This document shows, piece by piece, positions 1-9,197 of a stretch of 64,000 bases of DNA. This stretch comes from Cryobacterium sp. Y11 (GTDB taxonomy: Bacteria; Actinomycetota; Actinomycetes; Actinomycetales; Microbacteriaceae). Numbering within the stretch: the first letter of the stretch is position 1; each line of letters starts with the position of its first letter. Under the pieces are notes generated by a model. It had not been told where the DNA came from, ran no database searches, and saw only the letters and a program-made list of their open reading frames with translations. Made by a program: the position numbers and the translations under genes. The DNA is taken from NCBI RefSeq assembly GCF_002929535.1, contig NZ_PJJO01000060.1:124001-188000 (forward strand), in the 5' to 3' direction.

Positions 1-1
1 G

Positions 2-796
2 ATCGAGCTGGTCGGCACGACGGCCGGCGAGACGAAGAATCCCGAGAAGGTCATGCCGAAGGCGATCAACACGGTCATCATCCGCATCGCGGTGTTCTAT
101 GTCGGATCGATTCTGCTGCTTTCATTGTTATTGCCGTACACGGCATACAAGGCCGGTGAGAGCCCGTTCGTCACCTTTTTTGGCACGATCGGGGTCGACG
201 GTGTCGACGTCATCATGAACCTGGTTGTACTCACCGCGGCATTGTCCTCGCTCAATGCCGGCTTATATTCCACTGGACGCATACTTCGGTCGATGTCGAT
301 CGCCGGCTCGGCACCGCGCTTCGCGGGCAAGATCAGCCGCAACGGTGTTCCGTTCGGTGGCATTTTGCTGACCGGGGCGGTGACGCTGCTCGGTGTGGGG
401 CTCAACGCCATCGTGCCTAATGAGGCATTCGAAATCGTGCTCAACATGGCCGCGATCGGCATCGTGAGCGCGTGGGGAATGATCGTGCTGTGTCAGCTGC
501 GGCTGCAGTCCTGGGCGAAGCGCGGCATTGTGGTACGCCCGGTGTTTCGCATGCCGTGGGCGCCATACTCCGGGTACGTGACGCTCATTTTTCTCGTCGG
601 CGTGCTCGTGCTGATGGCGTTTGATTGGCCTGTCGGCACGCTCACGATCAGTTCCCTGGTACTCATTATTCCGGGACTGATGATCGGCTGGTATGCCTGC
701 CGCGGTCGAATTCTCGAAATCGCGGCCGCCCGTGACGGCTTCACCGGCCATCTACCGGTCGTCGCCAACCGTCCGCTCTCCGATCGCAGCCGGTAG
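2..796 (+). CDS. ansP: Amino acid permease, AnsP/APC type (5' end cut by window)
   Basis: This is the C-terminal 264 residues of an amino-acid/polyamine/organocation (APC) permease, a proton-coupled inner-membrane importer. The reading frame is open from base 2, so the gene starts outside the window; an internal ATG at 53 is not the start. The first visible residues ([16 protein letters not shown]) match the conserved loop of the AnsP/CycA group. The later stretch [21 protein letters not shown] and the segment [17 protein letters not shown] closely resemble L-asparagine permeases. About six transmembrane helices remain, followed by a short basic cytoplasmic tail. The family is certain; asparagine as substrate is inferred from similarity. 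The gene converges on the MFS gene that follows. Confidence 0.85.
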   Translation: MELVGTTAGETKNPEKVMPKAINTVIIRIAVFYVGSILLLSLLLPYTAYKAGESPFVTFFGTIGVDGVDVIMNLVVLTAALSSLNAGLYSTGRILRSMSIAGSAPRFAGKISRNGVPFGGILLTGAVTLLGVGLNAIVPNEAFEIVLNMAAIGIVSAWGMIVLCQLRLQSWAKRGIVVRPVFRMPWAPYSGYVTLIFLVGVLVLMAFDWPVGTLTISSLVLIIPGLMIGWYACRGRILEIAAARDGFTGHLPVVANRPLSDRSR

Positions 797-818
797 CTCG
801 CCGCGGTCACGCGAACGT

Positions 819-2090
819 TCAGGCCCGTTCGCGTCGCTGGGTCATGCGGTCGGTGACGATTACCAGCGCGAGAGCCACGGCCAGCAGCCCGACATAGACG
901 ACGGGCACCAGCTCGAGGCCGACGCTGTCAATGAGTAGCGCGCCAAGTAGCGCGCCACCGCCGATTCCAGCGTTGAACGCGGTCGTGTAGAAGGCACTCG
1001 CCGTATCGCGGATGCGCGGCGATGCGGCGTGCAGCATCCGAGTCTGCAGAAGCGGGGCGAGCATGCCAAAGGCCATGCCCCAGAGCACAAACGCGACGAT
1101 CGCGACGGGCAGGGTCGCCGTGAACATCGCGAGCAGCGTCACGCTCAGGGCGCTCACGGCCAGGCCGAGAATCAGACCGAGGCTCGGACGCGGGCCGAAA
1201 ACCGTGCCGACGAGCAGGAGCCCGACCGCGCCGGCCACGCCGTAGGCGAAGAGCAGCGGGGCAACGAGCTCGATGTTGACTCTGAGACCATCGAGCAGGA
1301 ATGGCGCAATGTAGGTATAAAAACTGTAGTGGCCGATCATTGTGATGCCGGTGATGATGCAAATGAGCACCACTGCCGGCACGGTCGCGTCGCGTGGCTG
1401 CCGGGTTTTGGTCGTGGATTTCGTCGCGGCAGCGGATGCCGCAGCGCCGGTTGAATACCGCGTCACCGGCGGAAGAAACTTCCAGACCAGAATCGCGCCG
1501 AGGAGCATCAGCGCCGCCAGCACGACAAAGGAGAGCCGCCAACCGAGCAGATGTCCGCCCGCCGTGCCGAGCGGAACTCCGAAAACAAAAGCGAGCGTGC
1601 CGCCAGCGACGGTGATCGAGACGGCGCGACCGATCTGGGCTTTCGGCACGAGGTGCCCGGCATAGGCGCCGACTACCGACCAGAACAAGCCGTGCGCGAC
1701 GCCGCCGAGCACTCGGGAGGCGACGACGAACTCATAGGTCGGAGCAATGGCGGTGAGAATATTGCTCACCGCGAAGATGACGAGCACGATGATTATCAAG
1801 CCGTGCCGGGGAAAGCGGCGGGTCCAAATGGCGACCGGAGCGCTCGTGAGCACGACCGTGAATGCAAACCAGGAGACCAGGAGCCCGATCTGCGACTGCG
1901 ACACGTCGAGGCTTCTGCTCATCTCGGGCAAGAGGCCGGTCGGCAGCATTTCACTCGTGACCGAGAGAAAGACGGCGGCAGACAGGGTGATCAGCCCGAC
2001 CCAGGGGAACGGGGGCCCGACCCGGTTAGAGCGGGCGGACGACACGGGGATGGACCCGGTGGGCAAAAAAATACTGGCGGTATTGGTCAT
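819..2090 (-). CDS. MFS transporter, AraJ/Cmx-like drug or sugar efflux
   Basis: This encodes a 423-residue major facilitator superfamily protein with twelve predicted membrane helices. It resembles the DHA1/AraJ efflux group: residues near 40-60 read TSEMLPTGLLPEMSRSLDVS, a hallmark of these exporters, and a conserved GTAGGHLLGW loop follows helix 5. The frame is open further upstream to 2408, but that extension is arginine-rich, looks non-coding and would overlap purU. The ATG at 2090 (MTNTAS) is therefore chosen as the start. The gene is divergent from purU with about 195 bp between the starts. The exported substrate cannot be told from sequence. Confidence 0.85.
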   Translation of the reverse strand: MTNTASIFLPTGSIPVSSARSNRVGPPFPWVGLITLSAAVFLSVTSEMLPTGLLPEMSRSLDVSQSQIGLLVSWFAFTVVLTSAPVAIWTRRFPRHGLIIIVLVIFAVSNILTAIAPTYEFVVASRVLGGVAHGLFWSVVGAYAGHLVPKAQIGRAVSITVAGGTLAFVFGVPLGTAGGHLLGWRLSFVVLAALMLLGAILVWKFLPPVTRYSTGAAASAAATKSTTKTRQPRDATVPAVVLICIITGITMIGHYSFYTYIAPFLLDGLRVNIELVAPLLFAYGVAGAVGLLLVGTVFGPRPSLGLILGLAVSALSVTLLAMFTATLPVAIVAFVLWGMAFGMLAPLLQTRMLHAASPRIRDTASAFYTTAFNAGIGGGALLGALLIDSVGLELVPVVYVGLLAVALALVIVTDRMTQRRERA

Positions 2091-2273
2091 GGCTGCATTC
2101 GTGCTGAGAGTCGAGGTCGACCGGTAGGACCATGCACACCGAGATCGAGGCCACTCGACTGCGCGCCGACGTGCGCGCCCGGGGCCCACTTGTTCAGTGC
2201 GGCCAGCACGTAGTCTACCGAAACCATCTGCCACGGCAAGGTGGGTGGCCGCGGCATCCGCTCTCGCGCCGAG

Positions 2274-2279
2274 TATTCT
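2274..2279 (+). promoter_or_regulatory. -10 box of leaderless purU
   Basis: The hexamer TATTCT begins exactly 12 nt before the purU ATG, so the transcript should start at or next to the start codon. No Shine-Dalgarno sequence is present. Confidence 0.6.
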
Positions 2280-2285
2280 AGTCAA

Positions 2286-3146
2286 ATGACTTCTTCGACC
2301 CCGCACCATTGGGTAATCACGATCGTCTGCGCCGACCAGCCCGGAATCGTGCACGCCGTCAGCGGCGCGATCGTGCAGGCGCAGGGCAACATCTCGGAGA
2401 GCCAACAATTTTCCAGCGACGACACCGGACGCTTCTTTATGCGTCTGCAGGTGCAGTCCCCGGCGACCAGACCCGAGCTGGAGGCGGCGCTCGCCCCGGT
2501 AATCGAGCGCTACGCGATGACCTCAGTCATCGATGTTGTCGGCCGCCCGCTGCGCACGCTCGTGCTCGCCTCCTCGGCCGGGCACTGCGTCAATGACCTG
2601 CTGTTTCGCCAGCGCGGTGGCCAGCTGCCGGTGCAGATTCCGCTCGTGCTCAGCAATCACGGCACCCTGCGCGACCTGGTCGGGTTCTATGGTGTGCCGT
2701 TTGAATCGCTGCCCATAACGGATGCCGCCAGCAAGGCCGCATTCGAAACGCGCGTCATCGAAGCGGTCGATGAGCTCGATATCGAGCTCATCGTGCTCGC
2801 CAGATACATGCAGATTCTCTCGCCCGAGCTGTGCGCGCGATTGAACGGGCGCGCGATTAACATTCATCACTCGTTCCTGCCGGGATTCAAGGGAGCCAAC
2901 CCCTACCGTCAAGCCCACGCTCGCGGCGTGAAACTGATCGGAGCGACCGCGCACTTCGTGACCGGCGACCTCGATGAGGGCCCGATCATCGAGCAAAACG
3001 TGGTGCGGGTCGACCACTCACGCACCCCGGCTGAGCTGGTGTCGATCGGGCAAGACGAGGAAAGCCGCACGCTCACGCAGGCGGTCAAGTGGTTCGCCGA
3101 GAACCGGGTACTGCTCGACGGAGCCCGCACGATCATCTTCAAGTAG
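2286..3146 (+). CDS. purU: Formyltetrahydrofolate deformylase
   Basis: PurU hydrolyses 10-formyl-tetrahydrofolate to tetrahydrofolate and formate, balancing the one-carbon pool and supplying formate for purine synthesis. The 286-residue product has an N-terminal ACT domain (about residues 8-90, VCADQPGIVHAVSG) followed by a formyltransferase fold. The catalytic triad is visible: N192 and H194 in NIHHSFLPGFKG and D230 in DLDEGPIIEQ. The ATG at 2286 is preferred over an upstream in-frame start at 2241 because a -10 box lies 12 nt before it and because the ACT domain begins immediately after it. Its length is normal for the family. Confidence 0.95.
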   Translation: MTSSTPHHWVITIVCADQPGIVHAVSGAIVQAQGNISESQQFSSDDTGRFFMRLQVQSPATRPELEAALAPVIERYAMTSVIDVVGRPLRTLVLASSAGHCVNDLLFRQRGGQLPVQIPLVLSNHGTLRDLVGFYGVPFESLPITDAASKAAFETRVIEAVDELDIELIVLARYMQILSPELCARLNGRAINIHHSFLPGFKGANPYRQAHARGVKLIGATAHFVTGDLDEGPIIEQNVVRVDHSRTPAELVSIGQDEESRTLTQAVKWFAENRVLLDGARTIIFK

Positions 3147-3159
3147 CGGCGCGGGTTCC

Positions 3160-3201
3160 GGTCCCACCTTACGGTCCGGGCCCATGATCTATCGTGGGAC
3201 C
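3160..3201. terminator. Inverted repeat downstream of purU
   Basis: GGTCCCAC at 3160-3167 pairs with GTGGGACC at 3194-3201, and GGGCCC-containing segments lie between the arms. It sits 14 bp after the purU stop and probably acts as a terminator, although no T-run follows. Part of it recurs near 5109 (see findings). Confidence 0.4.
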
Positions 3202-3239
3202 ACCGACCGGGCCCGGACAGTGTCCGCTGCGGGCCTCGG

Positions 3240-3245
3240 TAAGAT
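3240..3245 (+). promoter_or_regulatory. -10 box of leaderless DUF2568 gene
   Basis: TAAGAT begins 12 nt before the GTG start at 3252, and no ribosome binding site is present. It has the same geometry as the purU promoter. Confidence 0.55.
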
Positions 3246-3251
3246 TGACGG

Positions 3252-3608
3252 GTGACAGATACGCGCACCCTGCCGAAAATCGGCCCCAATGACATGCTCC
3301 GATTCCTGCTCGAACTCTTCGCGTTCGTCAGCCTCGGCATCTGGGGATTCCTCGCCTGGCCGCTCCCCTGGCCCGGTGTACTGCTCGGCCTCGCCACCCC
3401 TGCATTCGCCATTTTGGTCTGGGCGCTGTTTCGCTCCCCCAAGGCTGTGTTCCGGCTCGACCCGTTCGGCAAAGCCTTCATTGAAATCGCCATCTTCGGC
3501 TCGGCCGCCATCGCCTGGTGGGACCTCGGCTTTCCGATCATCACCGTGATCTTCGCCATCGTCGCCACGGTAAGCGGCGTCATCTCCGGCCGCAAGGAGC
3601 TCCGCTAG
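3252..3608 (+). CDS. YrdB family (DUF2568) small membrane protein
   Basis: This is a 118-residue integral membrane protein with about four hydrophobic segments. The opening RFLLELFAFVSLGIWGF and the middle FRLDPFGKAFIEIAIFGSAA fit the YrdB/DUF2568 family, which has no established function. Translation probably starts at GTG 3252, which carries a -10 box 12 nt upstream. It lies 105 bp after purU on the same strand but has its own promoter, so it need not be functionally linked. Confidence 0.75.
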   Translation: MTDTRTLPKIGPNDMLRFLLELFAFVSLGIWGFLAWPLPWPGVLLGLATPAFAILVWALFRSPKAVFRLDPFGKAFIEIAIFGSAAIAWWDLGFPIITVIFAIVATVSGVISGRKELR

Positions 3609-3801
3609 GCACTCCGGCGCCGCCCCACGCCCATCACACCTCGTACCGGGGGATAATTCAGGAAACGAGCCGGGTGCGCTCCACGCTGTGCTCGAACCAG
3701 CGCTGTGACAACCTACCAGCAGCACGGATTGCCTGAATTAGCCACGGGCACCGGCACCTCGGCGACGGAAGTGGTCGGCCAACAGCGCCCGCATCGGGCT
3801 G

Positions 3802-5055
3802 TTAGGCGGCGACTCGGCGCTCCGACGGCATCCGCAGTGCGTAGACCGCGGCAATGAACAAGAACACTCCCCCCACCGCAAATCCGACCGAGAACGAGAA
3901 GGTGTCAACGAGCAGGCCGGCGACGAGCGGACCGACGATCGCACCGGCATCCGAACACATCGAGAACACCGACACCGGGCGTCCGCCCCGCGCACCGGCG
4001 GCATCGCCGACCGCCGCGGCCGGCGCGGTCCCCAGAAACGCTGCGGCGACGCCGTACAGGCAGAGCAACGCCCCGAGCACCCAGATGTTTGGCGCAAACG
4101 AGATGGCCACGATCGCGATCCCGGCCACACTGGAAGCCCCGATGATGGCCGGTTTGCGTCCGACGGTGTCGACGAATCGGGCAGCCGGACCGAGCGCAAG
4201 TGCTTGCGCCACGGCGGCAGCGGCGAGGGCAATTCCGGTCCACGAGCTCGTTCCGCCCAGCACCACGACGACAAACAAAGGAATGAGCGTGGTGCGCACC
4301 CCAAGCGACGCCCAGCCCTGCGCGAAGTTGGCTAGACAGGCCGCGCGAAAGCGCTCATCGCGCAGCACATTCCGAAACGGCGTGCGCTCAGCGGATGCGT
4401 CGGTGCCGGCGAGCGCGCTGCCCCGCCCTCCGGAGCGCAACATGAGCAGCCCGATCAGGCCAGCCACGGCGAGCGTTCCGGCGTAGAAGAAGAACGGGGC
4501 GGTCAACGAGATGGTGGCGAGCAGGCTGCCGATCGCGGGACCAGCCATGCCGCCGATCAGAAAACCGCCCTGGTAGAAGCCGATGGCGCGCGCCCGGCGT
4601 CCCGGCTCGGCCGTGCGTAGCAGCAGCGTCATCGCCGACACCGAGAACATGGCGGAGCCGATACCGCCGGCCCCGCGCAGCAGCAACAACTGCAGGTAGC
4701 TATCCGCGGTGCCGACCAGGCCGCTGGAGAGCGCGACGATGCCAATGCCAACAGCGAGTACGGTGCGCTCCCCCGCCCAGTCGATCAGCCGACCGCAGGC
4801 CGGGCTGAACACGAAGCGCATGAGCGCGAACGCCGAGACCACCGCCCCGACCTCGAGGTTGCCGACGCCGAAGCTCTGCACGTAAACCGGTAGCACCGGA
4901 ACGACAACGCCGAACCCCACCATCACGAAGAACGCAATGACGCCGAGCACAATCACGTCGCGGTTCAGCCGCGGTTTCAAACTCACGCCAGAAGAATTCG
5001 GTCCGGGTTCAGCGGATGCCCAGGGTCGCGCCCGCATCCATCCCGTTAGTCGCAT
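3802..5055 (-). CDS. MFS transporter (DHA1 family)
   Basis: This is a 417-residue major facilitator with twelve predicted helices. The helix-1 segment GFGVVVPVLPVYVQSFG is typical of DHA1 multidrug exporters, and the loop after helix 2 (CGRLIDWAGERTVLAVG) carries the MFS motif A pattern. The ATG at 5055 is supported by a TAGGCT -10 box whose first base lies 12 nt upstream on the minus strand (5067). It faces away from the protease upstream and is separated from it by a long hairpin. The substrate is unknown. Confidence 0.85.
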   Translation of the reverse strand: MRLTGWMRARPWASAEPGPNSSGVSLKPRLNRDVIVLGVIAFFVMVGFGVVVPVLPVYVQSFGVGNLEVGAVVSAFALMRFVFSPACGRLIDWAGERTVLAVGIGIVALSSGLVGTADSYLQLLLLRGAGGIGSAMFSVSAMTLLLRTAEPGRRARAIGFYQGGFLIGGMAGPAIGSLLATISLTAPFFFYAGTLAVAGLIGLLMLRSGGRGSALAGTDASAERTPFRNVLRDERFRAACLANFAQGWASLGVRTTLIPLFVVVVLGGTSSWTGIALAAAAVAQALALGPAARFVDTVGRKPAIIGASSVAGIAIVAISFAPNIWVLGALLCLYGVAAAFLGTAPAAAVGDAAGARGGRPVSVFSMCSDAGAIVGPLVAGLLVDTFSFSVGFAVGGVFLFIAAVYALRMPSERRVAA

Positions 5056-5061
5056 CCCCCC

Positions 5062-5067
5062 AGCCTA
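5062..5067 (-). promoter_or_regulatory. -10 box of leaderless MFS gene
   Basis: Read on the minus strand the hexamer is TAGGCT, 12 nt before the ATG at 5055. Confidence 0.55.
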
Positions 5068-5126
5068 AGCTGCTGCGCCGAGCACGTGGCCCCGCGCAGC
5101 CGCGGTGAGTTCCGGGCCCACCTTAT

Positions 5127-5162
5127 GTCCATGGGCCCAGTTTCTAAACTGGGCCCATGGAC
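5127..5162. terminator. 17-bp perfect inverted repeat after the subtilase gene
   Basis: GTCCATGGGCCCAGTTT (5127-5143) is followed after two bases by its exact reverse complement (5146-5162). It lies 33 bp beyond the stop codon of the protease gene and probably ends that transcript. No T-run follows on the minus strand, so factor-assisted termination or another role is possible. Confidence 0.55.
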
Positions 5163-5194
5163 GGGGCCCGGGCCCCAGCCAAATGACTCCCGGG

Positions 5195-8100
5195 CTAACG
5201 CACGATCAGCAGGGCTCGCGAGGCACTGTTCGCGGCCGAGACCGCGTCGTTGCCCGTATAGTGCCCGACGACCTTATACAGTCCCCGGCCGAGCTTGGGC
5301 AGCGTGACACTGCCGTGACCCTTTTTATCGAGCTTCACCGTGAACGTGCGTTTGTCGACGGTGACGGTCGCCGTGTCACCGACCGCGCCCTTGCTCGTGA
5401 CGGTGACCGATACGGTGACCCGATTCGAGGAGAACACGACCGGACGATTCAGGCTGATCGCGACCTTCGCGGCGAATTTCACCAACACACCGGCCGAGGT
5501 CGCCGATGCACTCGGCAGCCCCTCCGCCGAGGCGGTGACCACGACGGTCAGCGTCATTCCGGCGAATGCCGCCGTCGGCTTGAACGTCGACGCGGTCGCA
5601 CCATTGATGTCGACGCCGTTGCCCTGCCACTGGTAACCGAAGGCGAGACCATCGGTATTCCACTGGCCCGGATCTGCCGTCAACGTTGAGCCGATCTCGG
5701 GTATGCCCGACACGCTCGGCGCCACCGTGTTCAGCGGAGCATCACTCCCGGCTGTTGCGGCCACAGCGAGAATCGTCGAGGCCGCACTGTCGCCGTAGTC
5801 GATCACACCGAGATACGGCGTGTTCGGCATCAACCCCGCCCAGCTCAGCGTGTACACCACCGGAACGCCCTGCGGTCCCTGAAGAGCCGGCGGCGCTACC
5901 GCGAAGCCATTCGTGGGCTCCGACGAAGAGACAGCGTAGGTGTTCACGTCGAACGCGGTAGAACCCGAGAAGACGTCGACAATCACTCGATAGAAGCCAG
6001 CCTCAGGGTCGTTGATGTCGACGTGTTCGTCGGCGGAACCGGAGGCCGACTGCCAGCCGGCAATCGGGTCACCGCCCGGACCGTCGAGCAGCAACACGAA
6101 CAGGTCGAGGTCGGCCGAGTCGTCCACGGCGTTCAGATCGAACCGATCGAGGCGGCCAGCCTGCATTTCCACGTCGTAGGCGAACTGTTCGCCGGCCGTG
6201 CCAGCGTCGGTGTGGCCAAACGGGTCGGCGGCGTTGTTCTGGTGAACTCCGTTGGCCAGTCCGCTGAGGTTCAGCGCCACCGGATCCGACCCACCCGGGG
6301 TCACGGTCACATCAACCGAACCGTCAAGGCCGGTACCGCTCACCTCGTTGGGGGCAACGACGGTGACCGGTCGAACGGCGATCGGGCTGTGCACCACGTC
6401 AAAGAAGTCGCCGGGGTCGCCGGATCCTCCGTTACCAAAGCCCCAGTCCAGGGAGCCGGTGACATAGACGTCCAGCGGGGCATCCGTTCTGGTGAACGTC
6501 ACCGTGTAGCTCTGTTTCTCGCCGACGGCGGCGAAGGTCATCTCCGCCGGGGAGACGACCGCGCTGATGCCGGGAATCTCGATCGGGATGGCGGTGTATG
6601 TGCCCACCCGAACGGCCGTCACCGTACGGGTCACCGTCTCCGGCGCGGTCAGCGCACCGATCGAAATTGACGGCAGGTTCAGGTTGCTCGCGTCGATCGG
6701 TTCAACACCGGCATCGAACCCGATCCCCTGTAGGTAGGCCAGCCAGTCGGCCGGACCGCTTTGGTAGATCAAACCGGGAAAGTCGAACGACGACGGGTTG
6801 ACCTGCCCTGCACCCTGCGCGAACGGATCGCTCACCCGGGCGCCGGCAGCATCGACCGTGTCTTGTGCGGTGGTCATCATGACGGACTTGATCTCGGCCG
6901 GTGTTGCCAGCGGCCTGAATCCGAGAATCAGTGCGGCCAGTCCAGCGATGTGCGGGCTGGCCATCGAGGTGCCAGACAAGAACTCGAACGTCGGGTCGGC
7001 GCCGGCCGCGTTCGGGCCGTCGGCGAGAATACCAACGCCGGGCGCGGTGATATCGGGCTTGAGAATGTCGCCACCATCGGCGAGCACCGGCCCACGAGAG
7101 GAGAATCCGGCCACCTGAGGCACCGTCGTAGGGAATCCGGTGGTGTTGTCCGGGGCGAAAGTGACCGTAGCGTCAGCGGTCGCCGCGTAGGCGAAAATCG
7201 GGTCGAAGGCGACAGCGTCAAGGTGAACGGTCGGCACGGAGTGCTCGTCGGTGCTCACGTCGGACGGTGTGCGGTTGACCAGCACCATTCCGCTGCCACC
7301 CGCCCGCAGCACCTCCGCCGACTTGGCCACTCGGTCGTAGACGCCGCGCTGGCAGAACACGACCCCGCCGGCGACCTTCGCCGGATCGAGTGAGTTGGGT
7401 GCGCACAGCAGCGCGTCAGCCGGGTCAAAGCCGTCAACGGAGACGAGGTCGGCTCGCACCAACGTGCCAGAGAACTGCTCAGCTCCCGGTGTGCGGTCAA
7501 CGGTGATCGAGGTACCGACGTAGACCGAGCCGTCGCCGAACGTGGCGGTGGCCTCGTAGGTCGGAATGGTGCTCGCCGCTACCGTGGTGATCCACGGTGC
7601 CGCGTTATCAAGGGTCGACGGGGTGGGTCCGGCATTGCCAGCGGAGGCTGCCACGAAGATGCCAGCTGCCGCAGCGCCCAGGAACGCCGCGTCGGTGGGC
7701 GAAAAGGTGGTTTGGGCCGGGCCGCCCCCGATCGAGTAGTTGAGCACGTCAACGCCGTCGGAAATGGCCTGGTCGATGGCTCCCAGAATGTCGGTATCTG
7801 TACAACCGTCGTCGGTCCTGACCGTCGGGTCTGGACCTGACCAGCACACCTTGTACGCGGCGATCTTGGCGGCAGGGGCAACGCCGGAGATCAGTCCGAA
7901 ATCGACACCGTTGATGGCGGCAGGCACCTCGAAGTTGCCGCCGGCGGTGCTCGCGGTGTGCGAACCGTGTCCGTCGCCGTCACGCGGGGAGACATATTCT
8001 CCCGTGGTGGCGTTGCCGATTTGGTCAGCTCCGAACCCGTTCAGAAAGTACCGGGCCCCGATCACCTTGGTGTTGCAATCCGTCGCGGCGAACTGTTCGC

Positions 8101-8908
8101 CGGCCTGGCAGGTTCCAGTGAAGGTCATGCCATCTGCCTTGTTCATGGTGATCGTGTCACCGTCGAGCCAGGGCTCGTCACCGGATGTGGTACCGAGGTC
8201 TTCGCCCGCGAATGACGGGTTTTCCGGCGCGATGCCGGTATCCAGCACCCCGATCACGATGCCCGCGCCGGCCTCGCTCGCACCGCCGAGCTTGGACCAC
8301 AGTCCAGTTGGTCCGCTCAGCCGCAGAAAGTCGGTCGACGACTCCGCCGTCACGTGCCGCAGGCCGTCTGGTACAACCGACACCACATTCTTTGTCACGG
8401 CGAGCGCCGCCGCTTGCTTACCGGTCAGCTGCGCTGCAAATCCGTTCAGTGCCAGCGTGTATGAATAGCTAATCTTCGCATCAACGGATGCCGCCACCTC
8501 GCTTTGCACCCGCGCGAGGTACTGCTGGTACGTCTCAGCCTTACGGCTCTGAGCATCCAGCTTGGCTCCGGCATCGGGCATCGTAGCGGCGAAACCGTCA
8601 ACCCCGCCCTGATACAGCGCGACAGCCTCGTCGCGCAGGGTCACGATGTATCGGCCGGCGGTGAAGTCCATGCGCTGCCCGCCGGGCGAGCTGATGCTGC
8701 CGCCTAGGCCGGCCGCGACCGAGGCTACGGAACCGGCCGTCGGGGTCACCGCAACGGCCGGCACCGCTCCGCCGAGAACAGCGGACGCGCCCACCAGGGC
8801 CATGGTCACGACGGCGGCGATTGTGGCGCGGCGGCCCGTGCGAAATGTTGGCGCCGGGTTCAGCGCTGAATCCGGCGGCGTCAACGTCCGCCTGAAGAAA
8901 GAACTCAC
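5195..8908 (-). CDS. Secreted subtilisin-like serine protease (peptidase S8)
   Basis: This is a 1237-residue exported multidomain protease. A basic N-terminus and hydrophobic helix near residues 25-50, ending in an Ala-rich cleavage region, form the signal peptide. An I9-type inhibitor propeptide follows (about 80-185). The S8 catalytic residues are D223 (GVLDTGIAP), H314 (GHGSHTAS) and S648 (SGTSMASPH), with a PA-type insertion between H and S. The C-terminal part carries Fn3-like and pre-peptidase-like beta domains and ends in Ig-like modules with no sortase motif, so release into the medium is likely. GTG at 8908 is chosen because the signal peptide begins there; the upstream extension to 9082 overlaps a palindrome and is not protein-like. 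Its role is probably nutritional proteolysis. Confidence 0.88.
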   Translation of the reverse strand: MSSFFRRTLTPPDSALNPAPTFRTGRRATIAAVVTMALVGASAVLGGAVPAVAVTPTAGSVASVAAGLGGSISSPGGQRMDFTAGRYIVTLRDEAVALYQGGVDGFAATMPDAGAKLDAQSRKAETYQQYLARVQSEVAASVDAKISYSYTLALNGFAAQLTGKQAAALAVTKNVVSVVPDGLRHVTAESSTDFLRLSGPTGLWSKLGGASEAGAGIVIGVLDTGIAPENPSFAGEDLGTTSGDEPWLDGDTITMNKADGMTFTGTCQAGEQFAATDCNTKVIGARYFLNGFGADQIGNATTGEYVSPRDGDGHGSHTASTAGGNFEVPAAINGVDFGLISGVAPAAKIAAYKVCWSGPDPTVRTDDGCTDTDILGAIDQAISDGVDVLNYSIGGGPAQTTFSPTDAAFLGAAAAGIFVAASAGNAGPTPSTLDNAAPWITTVAASTIPTYEATATFGDGSVYVGTSITVDRTPGAEQFSGTLVRADLVSVDGFDPADALLCAPNSLDPAKVAGGVVFCQRGVYDRVAKSAEVLRAGGSGMVLVNRTPSDVSTDEHSVPTVHLDAVAFDPIFAYAATADATVTFAPDNTTGFPTTVPQVAGFSSRGPVLADGGDILKPDITAPGVGILADGPNAAGADPTFEFLSGTSMASPHIAGLAALILGFRPLATPAEIKSVMMTTAQDTVDAAGARVSDPFAQGAGQVNPSSFDFPGLIYQSGPADWLAYLQGIGFDAGVEPIDASNLNLPSISIGALTAPETVTRTVTAVRVGTYTAIPIEIPGISAVVSPAEMTFAAVGEKQSYTVTFTRTDAPLDVYVTGSLDWGFGNGGSGDPGDFFDVVHSPIAVRPVTVVAPNEVSGTGLDGSVDVTVTPGGSDPVALNLSGLANGVHQNNAADPFGHTDAGTAGEQFAYDVEMQAGRLDRFDLNAVDDSADLDLFVLLLDGPGGDPIAGWQSASGSADEHVDINDPEAGFYRVIVDVFSGSTAFDVNTYAVSSSEPTNGFAVAPPALQGPQGVPVVYTLSWAGLMPNTPYLGVIDYGDSAASTILAVAATAGSDAPLNTVAPSVSGIPEIGSTLTADPGQWNTDGLAFGYQWQGNGVDINGATASTFKPTAAFAGMTLTVVVTASAEGLPSASATSAGVLVKFAAKVAISLNRPVVFSSNRVTVSVTVTSKGAVGDTATVTVDKRTFTVKLDKKGHGSVTLPKLGRGLYKVVGHYTGNDAVSAANSASRALLIVR

Positions 8909-9059
8909 GTGGGTGTCCAATCCAATAAGGGTGCAAATAGCCGCCGTACGATCACAACAGCTCGGGTCTCGGGTGCGGGCAGTTCGCTGGTGACCGTAGC
9001 GCGCTCGGTAACCCCCGGATAGGGGCATTTTGCCATTTCGCCCGCTGGCGAGAACGCAA

Positions 9060-9092
9060 AAGTGCCACTGTGACCAGGTCACAGTGGCACTT
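9060..9092. terminator. 16-bp perfect palindrome between icd and the protease
   Basis: AAGTGCCACTGTGACC is followed, after one central base, by its exact reverse complement. On the minus strand the right arm runs into TTTT, which suits an intrinsic terminator behind icd. The core TGTGA-N5-TCACA also resembles a CRP/GlxR-type operator, but with N5 instead of N6. Confidence 0.5.
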
Positions 9093-9149
9093 GTTGCACT
9101 GCTGCTCGAGTCAGCGCTGCAGAGAGTCAGGCTCGCCAGCGCCGAAACG

Positions 9150-9187
9150 AGAGAAGGCCCCGACCGTTTCCGGTCAAGGCCTTCTCT
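9150..9187 (-). terminator. Intrinsic terminator of icd
   Basis: AGAGAAGGCC (9150-9159) pairs with GGCCTTCTCT (9178-9187). An inner stem GACCG/CGGTC closes a four-base loop. It starts 11 bp after the icd stop. Confidence 0.75.
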
Positions 9188-9197
9188 GCTGGCGAAA

